From assembly GCA_028290305.1 (NCBI GenBank), contig JAQGKC010000344.1:1-56767 (forward strand): a stretch of 56,767 bases of DNA, written 5' to 3'. The notes below the pieces were generated by a model. That model searched no databases. It saw only the letters and a program-made list of their open reading frames with translations, and was not told where the DNA came from. The number at the start of each line of letters is the position of its first letter. Position 1 is the first letter of the stretch. A program made the position numbers and the translations under genes. Shown here piece after piece: positions 1 to 11,265 of the stretch. The DNA comes from Bradyrhizobium sp. (GTDB taxonomy: Bacteria; Pseudomonadota; Alphaproteobacteria; Rhizobiales; Xanthobacteraceae).

Positions 1-92
1 GCAATATCGCGAGCATTTGATCGTTTGGGGGTTTGGATTGGTGCGCCGTCAGGGCCCAGCCAACCTGCCGCAAAAAGAAGGATATGAGGACC

Positions 93-1994
<1,902 letters not shown>

Positions 1995-2006
1995 ACGGCT
2001 GTCATC

Positions 2007-2065
2007 ATGACCCTCATTCGAAAGAGCACGCAAAGCAGCGTCTCCAAGGATGGGGGTCATTTTTC
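2007..2065 (+). terminator. Weak hairpin between dnaK and dnaJ
   Basis: ATGACCC (2007-2013) is complementary to GGGTCAT (2054-2060), which is followed by a short T run (TTTTCG). The loop is about 40 bases, so this is a poor intrinsic terminator. It could act as a partial attenuator that lowers dnaJ relative to dnaK, or it may mean nothing. Confidence 0.25.
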
Positions 2066-2137
2066 GTTAAGCCGGAGGCTGCATTGTTTAAAACGCATTC
2101 CTTCGGAATGAGGACGAACTTCGGGCGGATTTGACGA

Positions 2138-3268
2138 ATGTCCACCAAGCGCTGCTACTACGAAACTCTTGAAGTCGACCGCAACGCGGATGAGTCCCGT
2201 CTCAAGGCAGCCTTCCGCAAGCTGGCGATGAAATGGCACCCGGACAAGAATCCGGGTGATGCCACCAGCGAAGTCCGCTTCAAGGAAATCAACGAGGCCT
2301 ACGAAGTCCTGAAGGACGGCGACAAGCGCGCGGCCTATGACCGGTTCGGTCATGCGGCGTTTGAGCAGGGCGGCGGCGGCCCGGGATTCGGCGCGGGCTT
2401 TGCCTCATCCTTTTCCGATATTTTCGAAGACCTGTTCGGCATGGCAGGGCAGCGCGGACGCGGCGGCGGGCGCGAACGCGGCGCCGACCTGCGCTACAAC
2501 ATGGAAATCACGCTGGAAGAAGCCTTCCTCGGCAAGACCGCCCAGATCGAGATTCCGGTTTCGGTCACGTGTGAATCCTGCTCGGGCACCGGCGCGAAAG
2601 CCGGCACCAAGCCGAAGACCTGTTCGATGTGCGGCGGCGCCGGTCGTGTGCGGCAGGCGCAGGGATTTTTCACGCTGGAGCGAACCTGCCCCGGCTGTCA
2701 GGGCCGCGGCCAGATGATCGAAGATCCGTGTCCCTCCTGCGTGGGCTCGGGACGGGTGACGCGCGAGCGGACATTGTCGGTCAATATTCCGCAAGGCGTG
2801 GAAGACGGCACGCGCATCCGGCTTGCGGGCGAAGGTGAGGCCGGCGTCCGCGGTGGACCACCAGGCGATCTCTACATTTTTCTCTCGCTGGCCACGCATC
2901 AATTCTTTCAGCGCGATGGCGCCGATCTGCACTGCCGCGTGCCGATCTCGATGGTGACGGCATCGCTGGGCGGCGAATTCGAGGTGCCGACCATCGACAA
3001 GGGCAAGGCCAAGGTGAAAGTCCCCGGCGGCACCCAGTCGGGCCGGCGCTTTCGCATTGCATCAAAGGGCATGCCGGTGCTCCGCTCGCGGCAAACCGGA
3101 GATATGTATGTTCAGGTCGTGGTCGAAACGCCGCAGAATCTGACCAAGAAGCAGCAGGAATTGCTGGCCGAGTTCGAAAAATTATCGTCCGGTGCAACTC
3201 AACCCGAGGCAGCCGGTTTCTTCACCAAGGTCAAGGACTTCTTCGGTACCCGCGCCAACACGCAGTGA
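2138..3268 (+). CDS. dnaJ: Chaperone DnaJ (Hsp40)
   Basis: Co-chaperone that delivers substrates to DnaK and stimulates its ATPase. The 376-residue protein has the full type I layout. The J domain (1-70) carries the HPD motif at 34-36. A glycine/phenylalanine-rich segment follows (about 72-110, [11 protein letters not shown]). Four zinc-binding CxxCxGxG repeats ([32 protein letters not shown]) lie at about 145-205, then the C-terminal substrate domains. It sits 143 bases after dnaK on the same strand, the usual dnaKJ arrangement, with pmtA next. Confidence 0.97.
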   Translation: MSTKRCYYETLEVDRNADESRLKAAFRKLAMKWHPDKNPGDATSEVRFKEINEAYEVLKDGDKRAAYDRFGHAAFEQGGGGPGFGAGFASSFSDIFEDLFGMAGQRGRGGGRERGADLRYNMEITLEEAFLGKTAQIEIPVSVTCESCSGTGAKAGTKPKTCSMCGGAGRVRQAQGFFTLERTCPGCQGRGQMIEDPCPSCVGSGRVTRERTLSVNIPQGVEDGTRIRLAGEGEAGVRGGPPGDLYIFLSLATHQFFQRDGADLHCRVPISMVTASLGGEFEVPTIDKGKAKVKVPGGTQSGRRFRIASKGMPVLRSRQTGDMYVQVVVETPQNLTKKQQELLAEFEKLSSGATQPEAAGFFTKVKDFFGTRANTQ

Positions 3269-3359
3269 CCATTCGGCTTGACCGTTTCGGCCGCTACCTA
3301 TACCTCTTTGTGACTATTTTCTGACACCCCGCTTACTTGCGGTCCCGCCTGGTAGCGAC

Positions 3360-3962
3360 ATGCCTTTGCAATCGTCCGCGCGTGCGTTGAAAAAGCCCCT
3401 TCGTCTCGACGATGAGGTTCGCTTTCTCCGTTCATGGATTGAGAAGCCGCTGCACATGGGCGCGGTGATGCCTTCGGGGCGGGTGCTGGCGCGCACCATG
3501 GCGCAGTATGTCGATATCAATTCCTCGGGCCCGGTCGTTGAACTCGGGCCGGGCACCGGTGCGATCACCAACGCGCTGATCGAACGTGGCGTCGATCAGA
3601 AGCGGTTAGTCCTGGTCGAATACAATCCAAGCTTCTGTGCGCTGCTGCGCGATCGCTACCCGCAGGCCAAGGTCGTACAAGGCGACGCCTATGCGTTGCG
3701 GGATTCGCTCTGGGATGTGTTGAGCGTTCCCGCATCCGCTGTCGTGTCCGGGCTGCCGCTCGTCACCAAGCCGATGCTGACGCGGCTGAAATTGATCCGC
3801 GATGCCTTCTTCGCGCTGGCGCCTGGTGCGCCGTTCGTGCAATTCACCTATTCGGTGGCGCCGCCGATTCCGAAATCGCTGCCGGGCGTGTCCACAGAAG
3901 CCTCCGAACGGATCTGGATGAATCTTCCGCCGGCGCGTGTCTGGGTGTATCGCAAGGGCTGA
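3360..3962 (+). CDS. pmtA: Phospholipid N-methyltransferase (PmtA type)
   Basis: SAM-dependent methyltransferase of the rRNA-dimethylase-like fold, expected to methylate phosphatidylethanolamine toward phosphatidylcholine at the inner membrane. The 200-residue protein has SAM motif I ELGPGTGAI (61-69), an acidic motif II (LVEYNP), a GDAY segment, and the motif IV region VVSGLPLV. The N-terminus (FLRSWIEKPLHMGAVMPSG) is typical of short rhizobial PmtA proteins. In Bradyrhizobium a pmtA gene lies downstream of dnaKJ, as here; that position is known for the genus and supports the symbol. A KsgA-like role is unlikely given the length and this N-terminus. Start ATG 3360. Confidence 0.85.
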   Translation: MPLQSSARALKKPLRLDDEVRFLRSWIEKPLHMGAVMPSGRVLARTMAQYVDINSSGPVVELGPGTGAITNALIERGVDQKRLVLVEYNPSFCALLRDRYPQAKVVQGDAYALRDSLWDVLSVPASAVVSGLPLVTKPMLTRLKLIRDAFFALAPGAPFVQFTYSVAPPIPKSLPGVSTEASERIWMNLPPARVWVYRKG

Positions 3963-4010
3963 TACCGCCCGGTGCTATCGCGTGGCGGTTTATGCTAACG
4001 CGATTAAAGC

Positions 4011-4589
4011 ATGTCCGCGCTGAAAATCCTGGTGATCCCCGGCTCGCTCCGCACCGGCTCGCTCAATGCGAGGCTCGCGGCGGCGGCGGCCTATCAATTC
4101 GCGCAGGCCGGCGCGGAGGTCACCCGCATTTCGCTCGGCGATTTTCCGCTGCCGTTGTATGACGGCGATCTGCAGACAAAATCCGGCGTGCCGAAGAACG
4201 CGGTCAATCTCAAGCGCATGATCGGCGCCCATCATGGCGTCCTGATCGTGACGCCGGAATACAATTCATCGGTGCCGCCGTTGGTCAAGAACACCATCGA
4301 CTGGGTGACGCGCGTGCAGGATGTGCATGAGACGCGCGGCCAGGTGTTTCGCGAGCGCGCTTTCGCGATAGCGGGAGCGTCGGAAAGCCGGCTCGGCGGA
4401 ATGCGCGCTCTGGCGGCGTTGCGGCTGATTCTTTCCGCCTGCCACGCGACGGTCATTCCGAACCAGCTCGCGCTGTCATTCGCGACAGAGGCCTATGATG
4501 ATATGGACAGATTGAAGAATCCGGCCGATATCGAGGCGCTGAACGCGCTGGTACGGCAACTGATCGATGTTTCCCAGCGCATGATGTGA
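4011..4589 (+). CDS. NADPH-dependent FMN reductase family protein
   Basis: Flavodoxin-like reductase of the chromate/azo/quinone reductase group that transfers electrons from NAD(P)H through bound FMN. The 192-residue protein carries the FMN phosphate loop GSLRTGSLNA (11-20) and the family motif PEYNSSVPP around residues 82-90, followed by KNTIDW. This length is normal for the family. The natural acceptor cannot be read from the sequence. It lies 6 bases before pyrF, so the two may be co-transcribed, though the functions are not obviously linked. Confidence 0.85.
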   Translation: MSALKILVIPGSLRTGSLNARLAAAAAYQFAQAGAEVTRISLGDFPLPLYDGDLQTKSGVPKNAVNLKRMIGAHHGVLIVTPEYNSSVPPLVKNTIDWVTRVQDVHETRGQVFRERAFAIAGASESRLGGMRALAALRLILSACHATVIPNQLALSFATEAYDDMDRLKNPADIEALNALVRQLIDVSQRMM

Positions 4590-4595
4590 GGTGAC

Positions 4596-5306
4596 ATGCC
4601 GCGATCGAATATCGTCCCCCGCGACCGGTTGATCGTGGCGCTCGATCTGCCCGGCGTTGCTGCTGCCGAAGCGATGATTGCCCGGCTCGGCGACAGCGTG
4701 ACATTCTACAAGATCGGCTATCAGCTCGCTTATGCAGGCGGATTGCCCCTGGTGCGTCAACTCGCGGGCGCGGGCAAAAAGGTGTTCGTCGATCTCAAGC
4801 TGCACGACATCGGCAACACGGTGGCGCGCGGGGTCGAGAGTGTCGCTTCGCTCGGCGCGACATTCCTGACCGTGCATGCCTATCCGCAGACCATGAAAGC
4901 GGCGGTCGAGGCACGCGCGGGATCGGATTTGAAAATCCTCGCCGTCACCGTGCTGACTTCGTATGACGATGGCGATCTGCATGCGGCGGGTTATCGCCTC
5001 GGCGTGTCCGATCTGGTCGAAGCCCGCGCCCAGCAGGCGCAGGTGCTCGGCGTCGATGGCCTTGTGTGCTCGCCGGAAGAGGTAGCCTCCTTGCGCAAGG
5101 TCGTGGGTCACCAGATGAATCTGGTGACACCAGGTATTCGGCCGGCGGGTTCAGCCGTCGGCGACCAGAAGCGCATCATGACGCCGGCCCGCGCCATTGC
5201 CGCCGGCGCCGATTATCTCGTGGTGGGAAGGCCGGTGATGGAAGCCGCCGATCCCAAGGCAGCGGCGGACGCCATCCAGGCCGAGATCGCGCAGGGACTG
5301 GCCTGA
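4596..5306 (+). CDS. pyrF: Orotidine 5'-phosphate decarboxylase
   Basis: Last step of de novo UMP synthesis: decarboxylates OMP to UMP in the cytosol. The 236-residue protein matches the bacterial short form. The N-terminal strand (LIVALDLP) binds substrate, and the catalytic block [10 protein letters not shown] (66-75) supplies the Asp-Lys-Asp array (Asp66, Lys68, Asp71). The phosphate-binding [10 protein letters not shown] segment is near the C-terminus. ATG 4596 is preceded by a GAGG-like ribosome site overlapping the upstream stop. A small DUF1330 gene follows 21 bases later. Confidence 0.96.
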   Translation: MPRSNIVPRDRLIVALDLPGVAAAEAMIARLGDSVTFYKIGYQLAYAGGLPLVRQLAGAGKKVFVDLKLHDIGNTVARGVESVASLGATFLTVHAYPQTMKAAVEARAGSDLKILAVTVLTSYDDGDLHAAGYRLGVSDLVEARAQQAQVLGVDGLVCSPEEVASLRKVVGHQMNLVTPGIRPAGSAVGDQKRIMTPARAIAAGADYLVVGRPVMEAADPKAAADAIQAEIAQGLA

Positions 5307-5327
5307 ACAACAAAAGGAGAAAATCAT

Positions 5328-5630
5328 ATGGCAAAGGGTTACTGGATCGCACGGGTCGAAGTTCACAACATGGATGGCTATAAGGACTATGTTGCCCAGA
5401 ACGGTGCGGTATTTGCGAAATACGGCGCGAAGTTTCTGGTCCGCGGCGGCCGGTATGTGGGCCAGGAAGGCTCGTCGCGCTCGCGCAACGTGGTGCTCGA
5501 ATTCAAGGACTATGAAACCGCGCTCGCCTGCTACAATTCGCCGGAATATGCACGCCTGGTCGCGCTGCGCAGCCCTCATGCCGAGAGCGACCTCGTGATT
5601 ATCGAAGGTTACGACGGGCCGCAGCCTTAA
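5328..5630 (+). CDS. DUF1330 domain protein
   Basis: Small (100-residue) dimeric alpha-beta barrel protein of the DUF1330 family. Its biochemical role is not established. The family pattern is visible: an opening strand ([12 protein letters not shown]), Y-x-x-Y-V, the central GGRYVGQEG glycine turn, and the closing pair-like segment ([13 protein letters not shown]). A strong AAAGGAG site precedes ATG 5328. It lies between pyrF and dapB on the same strand and may belong to that transcript. Confidence 0.85.
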   Translation: MAKGYWIARVEVHNMDGYKDYVAQNGAVFAKYGAKFLVRGGRYVGQEGSSRSRNVVLEFKDYETALACYNSPEYARLVALRSPHAESDLVIIEGYDGPQP

Positions 5631-5696
5631 CACTAAAAGCCCTGATTGGTTGCCGGAACTGCCTGCCCCGGCTATACGGCAAGGGCGAGGTTCGAA

Positions 5697-6512
5697 ATGT
5701 CCGACATGCGTTTGATCGTTGCGGGGGCCGGCGGCCGAATGGGCCGTGCGCTGACGCGCGTCATAGCGGAAACGCCTGGTGCAGTCGTCACCGGCGCGCT
5801 GGAGGCACCCGGTTCCGAACTCCTGGGCAAGGATGCCGGGACGCTGGCGGGCCTGCCGGCCAATGGCGTGCTGTTGTCGGCGGATCTGTGGTCGCTCTCG
5901 GCGAACGCGGACGGCATCCTCGACTTTACCGTGCCGGGCGCGACGATTGCCAATGTCGCCATAGCCGCCCAGCGCGGCCTTGTTCATGTCATCGGCACCA
6001 CCGGTCTCTCGTCGTCGGACGACGCCGTCATCAAGAGCGTCACGTCGCGCGCCACCGTCGTCAAGTCAGGCAATATGAGCCTCGGCATCAACCTGCTGGC
6101 GGCGCTGGTGAAGCGGGTGGCGCAATCGCTCGACGAGAGCTTCGACATCGAAATTCTGGAAATGCATCACCGCGCCAAGATCGACGCGCCGTCGGGCACG
6201 GCGCTGTTGTTGGGCGAGGCGGCGGCCGAAGGCCGCAAGATCGGGCTGGGTCAGCATTCCGCACGAGGACGCGACGGCCAGACCGGCCCACGCCGAGCGG
6301 GCGACATCGGCTTTGCGTCGTTGCGCGGCGGCACCGTCACCGGAGATCACAGCGTGATTTTCGCGGGCGCGATGGAGCGCATCGAACTGACGCACAGGGC
6401 CGAGGACCGGACCATGTTCGCGCAAGGTGCCGTCAAGGCCGCGCTATGGGCGCGCGATCAGAAGCCTGGGCTGTATTCGATGGCCGATGTGCTTGGGCTC
6501 AACGACTTCTGA
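5697..6512 (+). CDS. dapB: 4-hydroxy-tetrahydrodipicolinate reductase
   Basis: NAD(P)H-dependent reductase of the diaminopimelate/lysine pathway, which supplies both lysine and peptidoglycan cross-links. The 271-residue protein has a Rossmann motif [10 protein letters not shown] (10-19), a DFT switch segment (about 76-78), and the catalytic/substrate block [16 protein letters not shown] (155-170), including His157, His158 and Lys161. ATG 5697 is chosen over a TTG at 5646 because it follows a GGGCGAGG site and gives the family N-terminus. The out-of-frame strand stays open and runs into gpmA; that extension is not a real fusion. Confidence 0.95.
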   Translation: MSDMRLIVAGAGGRMGRALTRVIAETPGAVVTGALEAPGSELLGKDAGTLAGLPANGVLLSADLWSLSANADGILDFTVPGATIANVAIAAQRGLVHVIGTTGLSSSDDAVIKSVTSRATVVKSGNMSLGINLLAALVKRVAQSLDESFDIEILEMHHRAKIDAPSGTALLLGEAAAEGRKIGLGQHSARGRDGQTGPRRAGDIGFASLRGGTVTGDHSVIFAGAMERIELTHRAEDRTMFAQGAVKAALWARDQKPGLYSMADVLGLNDF

Positions 6513-6550
6513 GAATTTGGCGACTGTTGGAATCGGAACGGAAATCAGGA

Positions 6551-7174
6551 ATGAACGACCGCCTTCTCGTGCTTGTGCGCCACGGCCAGAGCGAATGGAA
6601 TTTGAAGAACCTCTTTACCGGCTGGAAGGATCCCGATCTGACAGAAAAGGGGATCGCCGAGGCCAAGGAAGCCGGCCGCAAGTTGAAAGCGCAGGGGTTG
6701 TCATTCGACATCGCGTTTACCTCGGTGCTGACGCGCGCGCAGCACACGCTTGATCTGATGCTGACGGAGTTGGGCCAGACCGGCATTCCGGTCCGGAAAC
6801 ATCTGGCGCTCAACGAGCGCGACTATGGCGATCTGTCCGGCCTTAACAAGGACGACGCCCGCAAGAAATGGGGCGAGCAGCAGGTCCATGTCTGGCGGCG
6901 CTCCTACGACGTGCCGCCGCCCGGTGGCGAAAGCCTGAAGGACACGCTGGCGCGGACGCTGCCTTATTACGTTCAGGAGATTTTGCCGTGCGTATTGCGC
7001 GGCGAGCGCACGCTGGTCGCAGCCCACGGCAATTCGCTGCGCGCGCTGATCATGGTGCTGGAGAAGCTGACGCCGGAAGGCATTTTGGCGCGCGAACTCG
7101 CCACCGGCGTGCCGATCATCTATCGGCTCAATGCCGACGCTACCGTAGCGTCAAAGCTCGATCTGGCGGCGTGA
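6551..7174 (+). CDS. gpmA: 2,3-bisphosphoglycerate-dependent phosphoglycerate mutase
   Basis: Interconverts 3- and 2-phosphoglycerate in glycolysis and gluconeogenesis. The 207-residue protein is the short cofactor-dependent form. It has the phosphohistidine motif VRHGQSEWN (His11), [13 protein letters not shown], the acid [11 protein letters not shown], and the second catalytic histidine in [13 protein letters not shown] 6551 follows TCAGGA. A much longer open frame starts at 5888, but it only shadows dapB. The stop overlaps the GTG of the next gene. Confidence 0.95.
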   Translation: MNDRLLVLVRHGQSEWNLKNLFTGWKDPDLTEKGIAEAKEAGRKLKAQGLSFDIAFTSVLTRAQHTLDLMLTELGQTGIPVRKHLALNERDYGDLSGLNKDDARKKWGEQQVHVWRRSYDVPPPGGESLKDTLARTLPYYVQEILPCVLRGERTLVAAHGNSLRALIMVLEKLTPEGILARELATGVPIIYRLNADATVASKLDLAA

Positions 7175-7698
7175 GCGTAGTTGAAATCGCAATTCTTGAA
7201 GCGCCGGTCGCCGATACTGCGCTGGATCAGTTAGCGGCCGTACTGGCCGACTGTGTCGAGGGCGGCGCCAGCGTCAGCTTCATGTCGCCGTTCTCGCATG
7301 CCGAGGCGCTTGTCTTCTTTCGGAAAGTGGCGGCGTCGGTCGCCTCGGGAGACACCGTATTGCTGGCGGCACGGCTGGACGGCAAGATTGTCGGCACTGT
7401 CCAGCTCGGATTGGATACGCCGCCCAATCAGCCGCATCGCAGTGATATCAAGAAATTGCTGGTGCATCGATCGGCGCGCGGTCACGGCGTGGGCGCGGCC
7501 TTGATGGCGCAGGTCGAGGAAGAAGCCAGGCGACGAGGCCGCTGGCTTCTCGTTCTTGATACCGTGCCGGGCGAAAACGGCTATCGCCTCTATGTGAGAG
7601 CGGGCTGGACCCGCACCGGCGTCATTCCGGACTACGCGCTGTTTCCGGATGGCCGGCTTTGCGACACCGCAGTGTTCTGGAAGCGGCTGGATCGCTAA
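7171..7698 (+). CDS. GNAT family N-acetyltransferase
   Basis: Acetyl-CoA-dependent acetyltransferase of unknown acceptor, 175 residues. The acetyl-CoA-binding motif A is visible as [20 protein letters not shown], with a following helix and the motif B segment ([21 protein letters not shown]). GTG 7171 overlaps the gpmA stop by four bases (GTGA), so translation is probably coupled. Its stop overlaps the stop of the convergent Ada-like gene (7695-7698). Small GNAT enzymes acetylate amines, antibiotics or proteins; nothing here narrows that. Confidence 0.85.
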   Translation: MSVVEIAILEAPVADTALDQLAAVLADCVEGGASVSFMSPFSHAEALVFFRKVAASVASGDTVLLAARLDGKIVGTVQLGLDTPPNQPHRSDIKKLLVHRSARGHGVGAALMAQVEEEARRRGRWLLVLDTVPGENGYRLYVRAGWTRTGVIPDYALFPDGRLCDTAVFWKRLDR

Positions 7699-8591
7699 TG
7701 AATCCCCACTTGCCCGGCCTCCCAGCCCAGCATCGCCTGTTTGCGGGTGATGCCCCAGTGATAGCCGGTCAGCGCCCCGCCTTTGCCGAGCGCGCGGTGG
7801 CACGGCACCACGAACGACACCGGATTCTTTCCGACCGCGGCGCCGACCGCACGCGACGCTTTGGGGCTGTCGATCTTGGTCGCGATATCCGAATAGCAGA
7901 CCGCGCGGCCCATCGGGATCTTCAACAGCGTCTCCCACACCCGGACTTCGAAGTCGGTGCCGATCAGGATCACCCGTAACGGCTGATCGGCGCGCCAGAG
8001 CCTGGTATCGAAGATGCGCTGTGCCAGCGCGGCGGTGCCGTCGCGATCTTCGACATAGGTCGCACGCGGCCAGCGTCGTTGCATGTCGGCAAGCGACGCC
8101 TGCTCGCCGCCGGAATCGGCGAAGGCAAGGCCGGCCAGTCCGCGGCCGCTGGCGATCACGATCGCGTTGCCGAATGGCGAGGGGTGAAATCCGTAACGCA
8201 GCGTCATGCCGGCGCCGCCGTTCTTCCATTCGCCCGGCGACATCGCCTCATGAGTGACGAACAGATCGTGCAACCGCCCCGGACCCGAAAGCCCGGAGTC
8301 GAGGGCTGCATCGAGCACGCTGGCGGAATCGCGTAGCAAGCCTTTGGCGTGATCGAGCGTTAGCGCCTGCATGAAGGCCTTAGGCGTTAGCCCGGCCCAG
8401 CGGCGAAACAGATGGTGCAGCTCATCGGGCGTCACGCCCGCCGCATCCGCCATCGATTCGATGGTCGGTTGCGCGCGCCAGCGCCCCGAAATGAAAGCGA
8501 TAGCCCGCCGCACCGAATCATAGTCGCGCAGCGCGGCGTTCTGGGGGCCCGGTTTGGTGAGACGGTGCTCATTCATGGCAAGATTCATCAT
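7695..8591 (-). CDS. Ada-like protein: AraC HTH plus O6-methylguanine-DNA methyltransferase
   Basis: DNA repair and regulatory protein that transfers methyl groups from O6-alkylguanine to its own cysteine. The 298-residue protein has an AraC-type helix-turn-helix region (about 15-105, with LHHLFRRWAGLTPKAFM) and a methyltransferase domain with the acceptor motif VVPCHRAL (Cys264). It lacks the N-terminal zinc/phosphotriester domain of full Ada, so it probably cannot sense methylphosphotriesters in the same way. ATG 8591 is chosen because CAGGA precedes it; a GTG at 8627 would add 12 residues. It is transcribed after the DUF2244 gene on the same strand. Confidence 0.88.
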   Translation of the reverse strand: MMNLAMNEHRLTKPGPQNAALRDYDSVRRAIAFISGRWRAQPTIESMADAAGVTPDELHHLFRRWAGLTPKAFMQALTLDHAKGLLRDSASVLDAALDSGLSGPGRLHDLFVTHEAMSPGEWKNGGAGMTLRYGFHPSPFGNAIVIASGRGLAGLAFADSGGEQASLADMQRRWPRATYVEDRDGTAALAQRIFDTRLWRADQPLRVILIGTDFEVRVWETLLKIPMGRAVCYSDIATKIDSPKASRAVGAAVGKNPVSFVVPCHRALGKGGALTGYHWGITRKQAMLGWEAGQVGIH

Positions 8592-8645
8592 GGTCCTGAT
8601 GTAGGCCGGGTGCTGCGCCCAAACCACCCGATTCCTGACAGCCTT

Positions 8646-9167
8646 TCATGAGACCGGATTATACGTCGGTCCGCGCTTGGCGGCCTGCAGTGCTGCCAAT
8701 AAAGCCTTGGCAAAACTCGCCTTTTCGTCGGGTCCCAGGAAGCTTGCAACCGAAACGCGGCGGCCTCTCGAGACCAGATAGAGCTTTTCGATGCCAAATT
8801 CGGCGTGGGCCTTCTGATCGAGCTGCACCCACAGCGGATTGAGCACCCATTCGACCACATGGCCTCGGTGGCTGACCCGCCGCACGCGCAGTTCGGACGG
8901 CGTCACCAAAATTTCCTCGGTGGCTCTGCCGCGGCGGAAATTGACCCGGAACGCCCAATAGACCAGCAGAATATCGAGGCCGAAAAAGCCGACTACCGGC
9001 CAGGCGCCCATCAGCAGAAACGCCAAGCCTGCGGCGAAGCTGACCACGCTGAGAAACCCCATCAGCACCAGAAAGCCAGTGCGGTTCAGCGAGCGGTGTG
9101 GTGTCAGCAGCGCCGAAAATAATTCAGGCTGCGCTGGCGCCGGATCAAAATCGTTGCCTGCGGTCAT
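8646..9167 (-). CDS. DUF2244 membrane protein
   Basis: 173-residue integral membrane protein of the alphaproteobacterial DUF2244 family, function unknown. Two hydrophobic helices are visible (about residues 31-53 and 55-73, LVLMGFLSVVSFAAGLAFLL and WPVVGFFGLDILLVYWAF). A soluble C-terminal part follows, with the conserved basic turn RRVSHRG, W in VVEWVLNPLWV, and the closing segment LGPDEKASFA. It is divergent from nth with only 22 bases between starts, so the promoters must overlap. The Ada-like gene follows on the same strand. Confidence 0.82.
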   Translation of the reverse strand: MTAGNDFDPAPAQPELFSALLTPHRSLNRTGFLVLMGFLSVVSFAAGLAFLLMGAWPVVGFFGLDILLVYWAFRVNFRRGRATEEILVTPSELRVRRVSHRGHVVEWVLNPLWVQLDQKAHAEFGIEKLYLVSRGRRVSVASFLGPDEKASFAKALLAALQAAKRGPTYNPVS

Positions 9168-9189
9168 CCCGTGTCAGTATACCCGGATC

Positions 9190-9987
9190 ATGCCGAAAAT
9201 CACCCGCAAACCCCTGTCCAAACCGAAACCCGCGGTCGCTAAACGCGTCAAGAACCCGGCGCGGGGCACGTCGGCGAAAAATGCTGCGGCCAAATTGGAG
9301 CCCGCGCGCGCGGCAACCAAGGCTTCGACCAAATCCAAGGCGTCGACCAAGCCCTGGACGGCCGCGGAGATCTACGAGGCGTTCAGCCGCTTTCGGAAAG
9401 CCAACCCCGAGCCGAAGGGAGAGCTCGAACATCTCAATCCCTACACGCTGCTGGTCGCGGTGGTGTTATCGGCACAGGCGACCGACGCCGGCGTCAACAA
9501 GGCGACGCGCGCGCTGTTTGCGGTGGCCGACACGCCACAGAAGATGCTGGCGCTCGGCGAAGACAAAGTACGCGAATACATCAAGACCATCGGACTCTAC
9601 CGCAACAAGGCCAGGAACGTCATCGCGCTGTCGGAGAAGTTGATCGCCGAGTTCGGCGGCGAGGTGCCGCGCACCCGCGCCGAGATTGAATCGCTGCCCG
9701 GCGCCGGCCGCAAGACCGCCAACGTCGTGCTCAACATGGCGTTCGGCGAACACACCATGGCGGTGGATACGCACGTGTTTCGCGTCGGCAACCGCACCGG
9801 CCTGGCGCCGGGCAAAACGCCACTCGAAGTCGAGCTTGGCCTTGAGCGCGTGGTTCCCGCCGAGTTCATGTTGCATGCGCATCACTGGCTGATCCTGCAC
9901 GGTCGCTACACGTGCCTCGCGCGCAAGCCGCGCTGCGAGGTGTGCCTGATCAACGATCTCTGCCGCTGGCCGGAGAAGACGGTTTAG
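9190..9987 (+). CDS. nth: Endonuclease III (DNA glycosylase/AP lyase)
   Basis: Base-excision-repair enzyme that removes oxidised pyrimidines and cuts the AP site. The 265-residue protein carries the helix-hairpin-helix LPGAGRKTANVV with its catalytic lysine, the catalytic aspartate in MAVDTHVFRV, and a C-terminal [4Fe-4S] cluster with spacing C-x6-C-x2-C-x5-C (CLARKPRCEVCLINDLC). About 55 N-terminal residues are basic, low-complexity, Lys/Ala-rich and absent from E. coli Nth; such tails are common in rhizobial homologues. ATG 9190 is taken rather than upstream starts in the divergent gene. Confidence 0.95.
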   Translation: MPKITRKPLSKPKPAVAKRVKNPARGTSAKNAAAKLEPARAATKASTKSKASTKPWTAAEIYEAFSRFRKANPEPKGELEHLNPYTLLVAVVLSAQATDAGVNKATRALFAVADTPQKMLALGEDKVREYIKTIGLYRNKARNVIALSEKLIAEFGGEVPRTRAEIESLPGAGRKTANVVLNMAFGEHTMAVDTHVFRVGNRTGLAPGKTPLEVELGLERVVPAEFMLHAHHWLILHGRYTCLARKPRCEVCLINDLCRWPEKTV

Positions 9988-10023
9988 GGCATGATCACCG
10001 TCATATCCATCTGCCATATCTGT

Positions 10024-10043
10024 CCGCATCGTTCGGCATGCGG
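10024..10043 (+). other. Short hairpin between nth and the efflux operon
   Basis: CCGCAT (10024-10029) pairs with ATGCGG (10038-10043). A second, looser GC-rich hairpin follows (about 10050-10076, CCCTGGGC and GGGGAGGG). There is no T run, so this is not a classical terminator. It could be a processed intergenic repeat or part of the leader of the downstream gene. Confidence 0.3.
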
Positions 10044-10095
10044 AGTCTTCCCTGGGCTCTTCGCCGGGGAGGGATGAGTTAGAGAGGGGCCGTCC

Positions 10096-11265
10096 TTGAG
10101 TCAGCAGGATCAGATCAGCCCGGCGCCCGCCATGGGCCAGACGGGACCATCCTCGACCGCCGCTCCCGCGGCCGCCAATGCGCCGACACAGCCGGCTGGT
10201 TTGCACAGTTCCTGGCGCCGCCTCGCGATTCCATTGTTCGCGGTGCTGATTGCGTTCGGATTTATCGCGCTGGCGACGCTGCGCTGGGATGAATGGGTCG
10301 GCCGCGCCGTCATTCAGACGACGGACGACGCTTATGTCAGGGCCGAGCTTACGCGGCTGAGCAGCCGGGTCGCCGGCGAGGTTCTGATCGTCAATGCGAA
10401 TGATTTCCAGCGCGTCAAGGCCGGCGACCTGCTGGTTCAGATCGATCCTGCCGACTACGAAGCCCAGGTCGCCCAGGCGGAGGCCGGCGTCGCCGCTGCG
10501 CAAGCGGCACTCGACAATCTCGCCAACCAGGTGGAGTTGCAGTACGCGACCATCGCGCAAGCCGAGGCGCAGCAGGTGTCCGCGCTCGCCCAGGAGGTCG
10601 AAACTCGCCAGGAGCAGGAGCGGCAACAGTCTCTGACACAGACCGAAGCCGGCACCCGGCAAAAGCTTGAACAGGCCACTGCAGGCTACGCCCGCGCCCA
10701 GGCTGATGTTCGGGCGAGCCGGGCCTTCATCGCAGCTCAGCGTCACCAGCTCGAGGTGCTGTCCGGGACCAAGAAACAGCGGGCGGCGGATCTGCAGGCC
10801 GCCAAGGCTTTGCTGGACGCGGCCCGGCTCAAGCTTGGTTACACCAAAATTGCCGCGCCATTCGACGGCGTCGTTGGCGAGCGGCAAGTTCAACCAAACG
10901 ACTACGTCAATATCGGGAGCAATCTCATCGACGTCGTGCCGCTACCGAATGTGTACGTGATTGCCAACTACAAGGAGACCCAGCTCACGCGGGTAAGGCC
11001 CGGCCAACCCGTCGATGTCACCGTCGATAGTTTCCCGGACCAGCCACTGCATGGCCGCGTCGAGCGGATAGCGCCCGCCAGCGGATCGCAATTCGCGCTG
11101 TTGCCGCCCGACAACGCGACCGGCAATTTCACCAAGGTGGTTCAGCGCATCCCGGTCCGGATTCAACTCGACAAGGGCCAGCCGCTGCTGGAGCGGCTGC
11201 TACCGGGAATGTCGGTCGTCACCCGAATTCATACCGATGAAGCGGGGACGGATGGCGGGAAATGA
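10096..11265 (+). CDS. HlyD/EmrA family membrane fusion protein
   Basis: Periplasmic adaptor that links an inner-membrane MFS exporter to an outer-membrane channel. The 389-residue protein has a cytoplasmic N-terminus rich in Pro/Ala, one membrane helix (about 43-62, LAIPLFAVLIAFGFIALATL), a biotinyl-lipoyl half (VAGEVLIVNAND), a long alpha-helical hairpin rich in Gln/Ala (about 115-230), the second lipoyl half (IAAPFDGVVGERQV), and a beta-barrel. The start is TTG 10096, supported by the strong GAGAGGGG six bases upstream; no suitable ATG is nearby. Its end overlaps the MFS gene, the usual emrAB order. Confidence 0.9.
   Translation: MSQQDQISPAPAMGQTGPSSTAAPAAANAPTQPAGLHSSWRRLAIPLFAVLIAFGFIALATLRWDEWVGRAVIQTTDDAYVRAELTRLSSRVAGEVLIVNANDFQRVKAGDLLVQIDPADYEAQVAQAEAGVAAAQAALDNLANQVELQYATIAQAEAQQVSALAQEVETRQEQERQQSLTQTEAGTRQKLEQATAGYARAQADVRASRAFIAAQRHQLEVLSGTKKQRAADLQAAKALLDAARLKLGYTKIAAPFDGVVGERQVQPNDYVNIGSNLIDVVPLPNVYVIANYKETQLTRVRPGQPVDVTVDSFPDQPLHGRVERIAPASGSQFALLPPDNATGNFTKVVQRIPVRIQLDKGQPLLERLLPGMSVVTRIHTDEAGTDGGK

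Noticed and set aside
5888..6550. Long frame leading into gpmA, suggesting a fusion protein
   Set aside because: The upstream part is the wrong frame of dapB. gpmA has its own ATG and ribosome site at 6551.
10024..10076. Riboswitch-like leader before the efflux operon
   Set aside because: Only short generic hairpins; no known riboswitch core is visible.
9466..10893. Minus-strand frame of 475 codons across nth and emrA
   Set aside because: Shadow of two well-supported genes; no ribosome site or domain.
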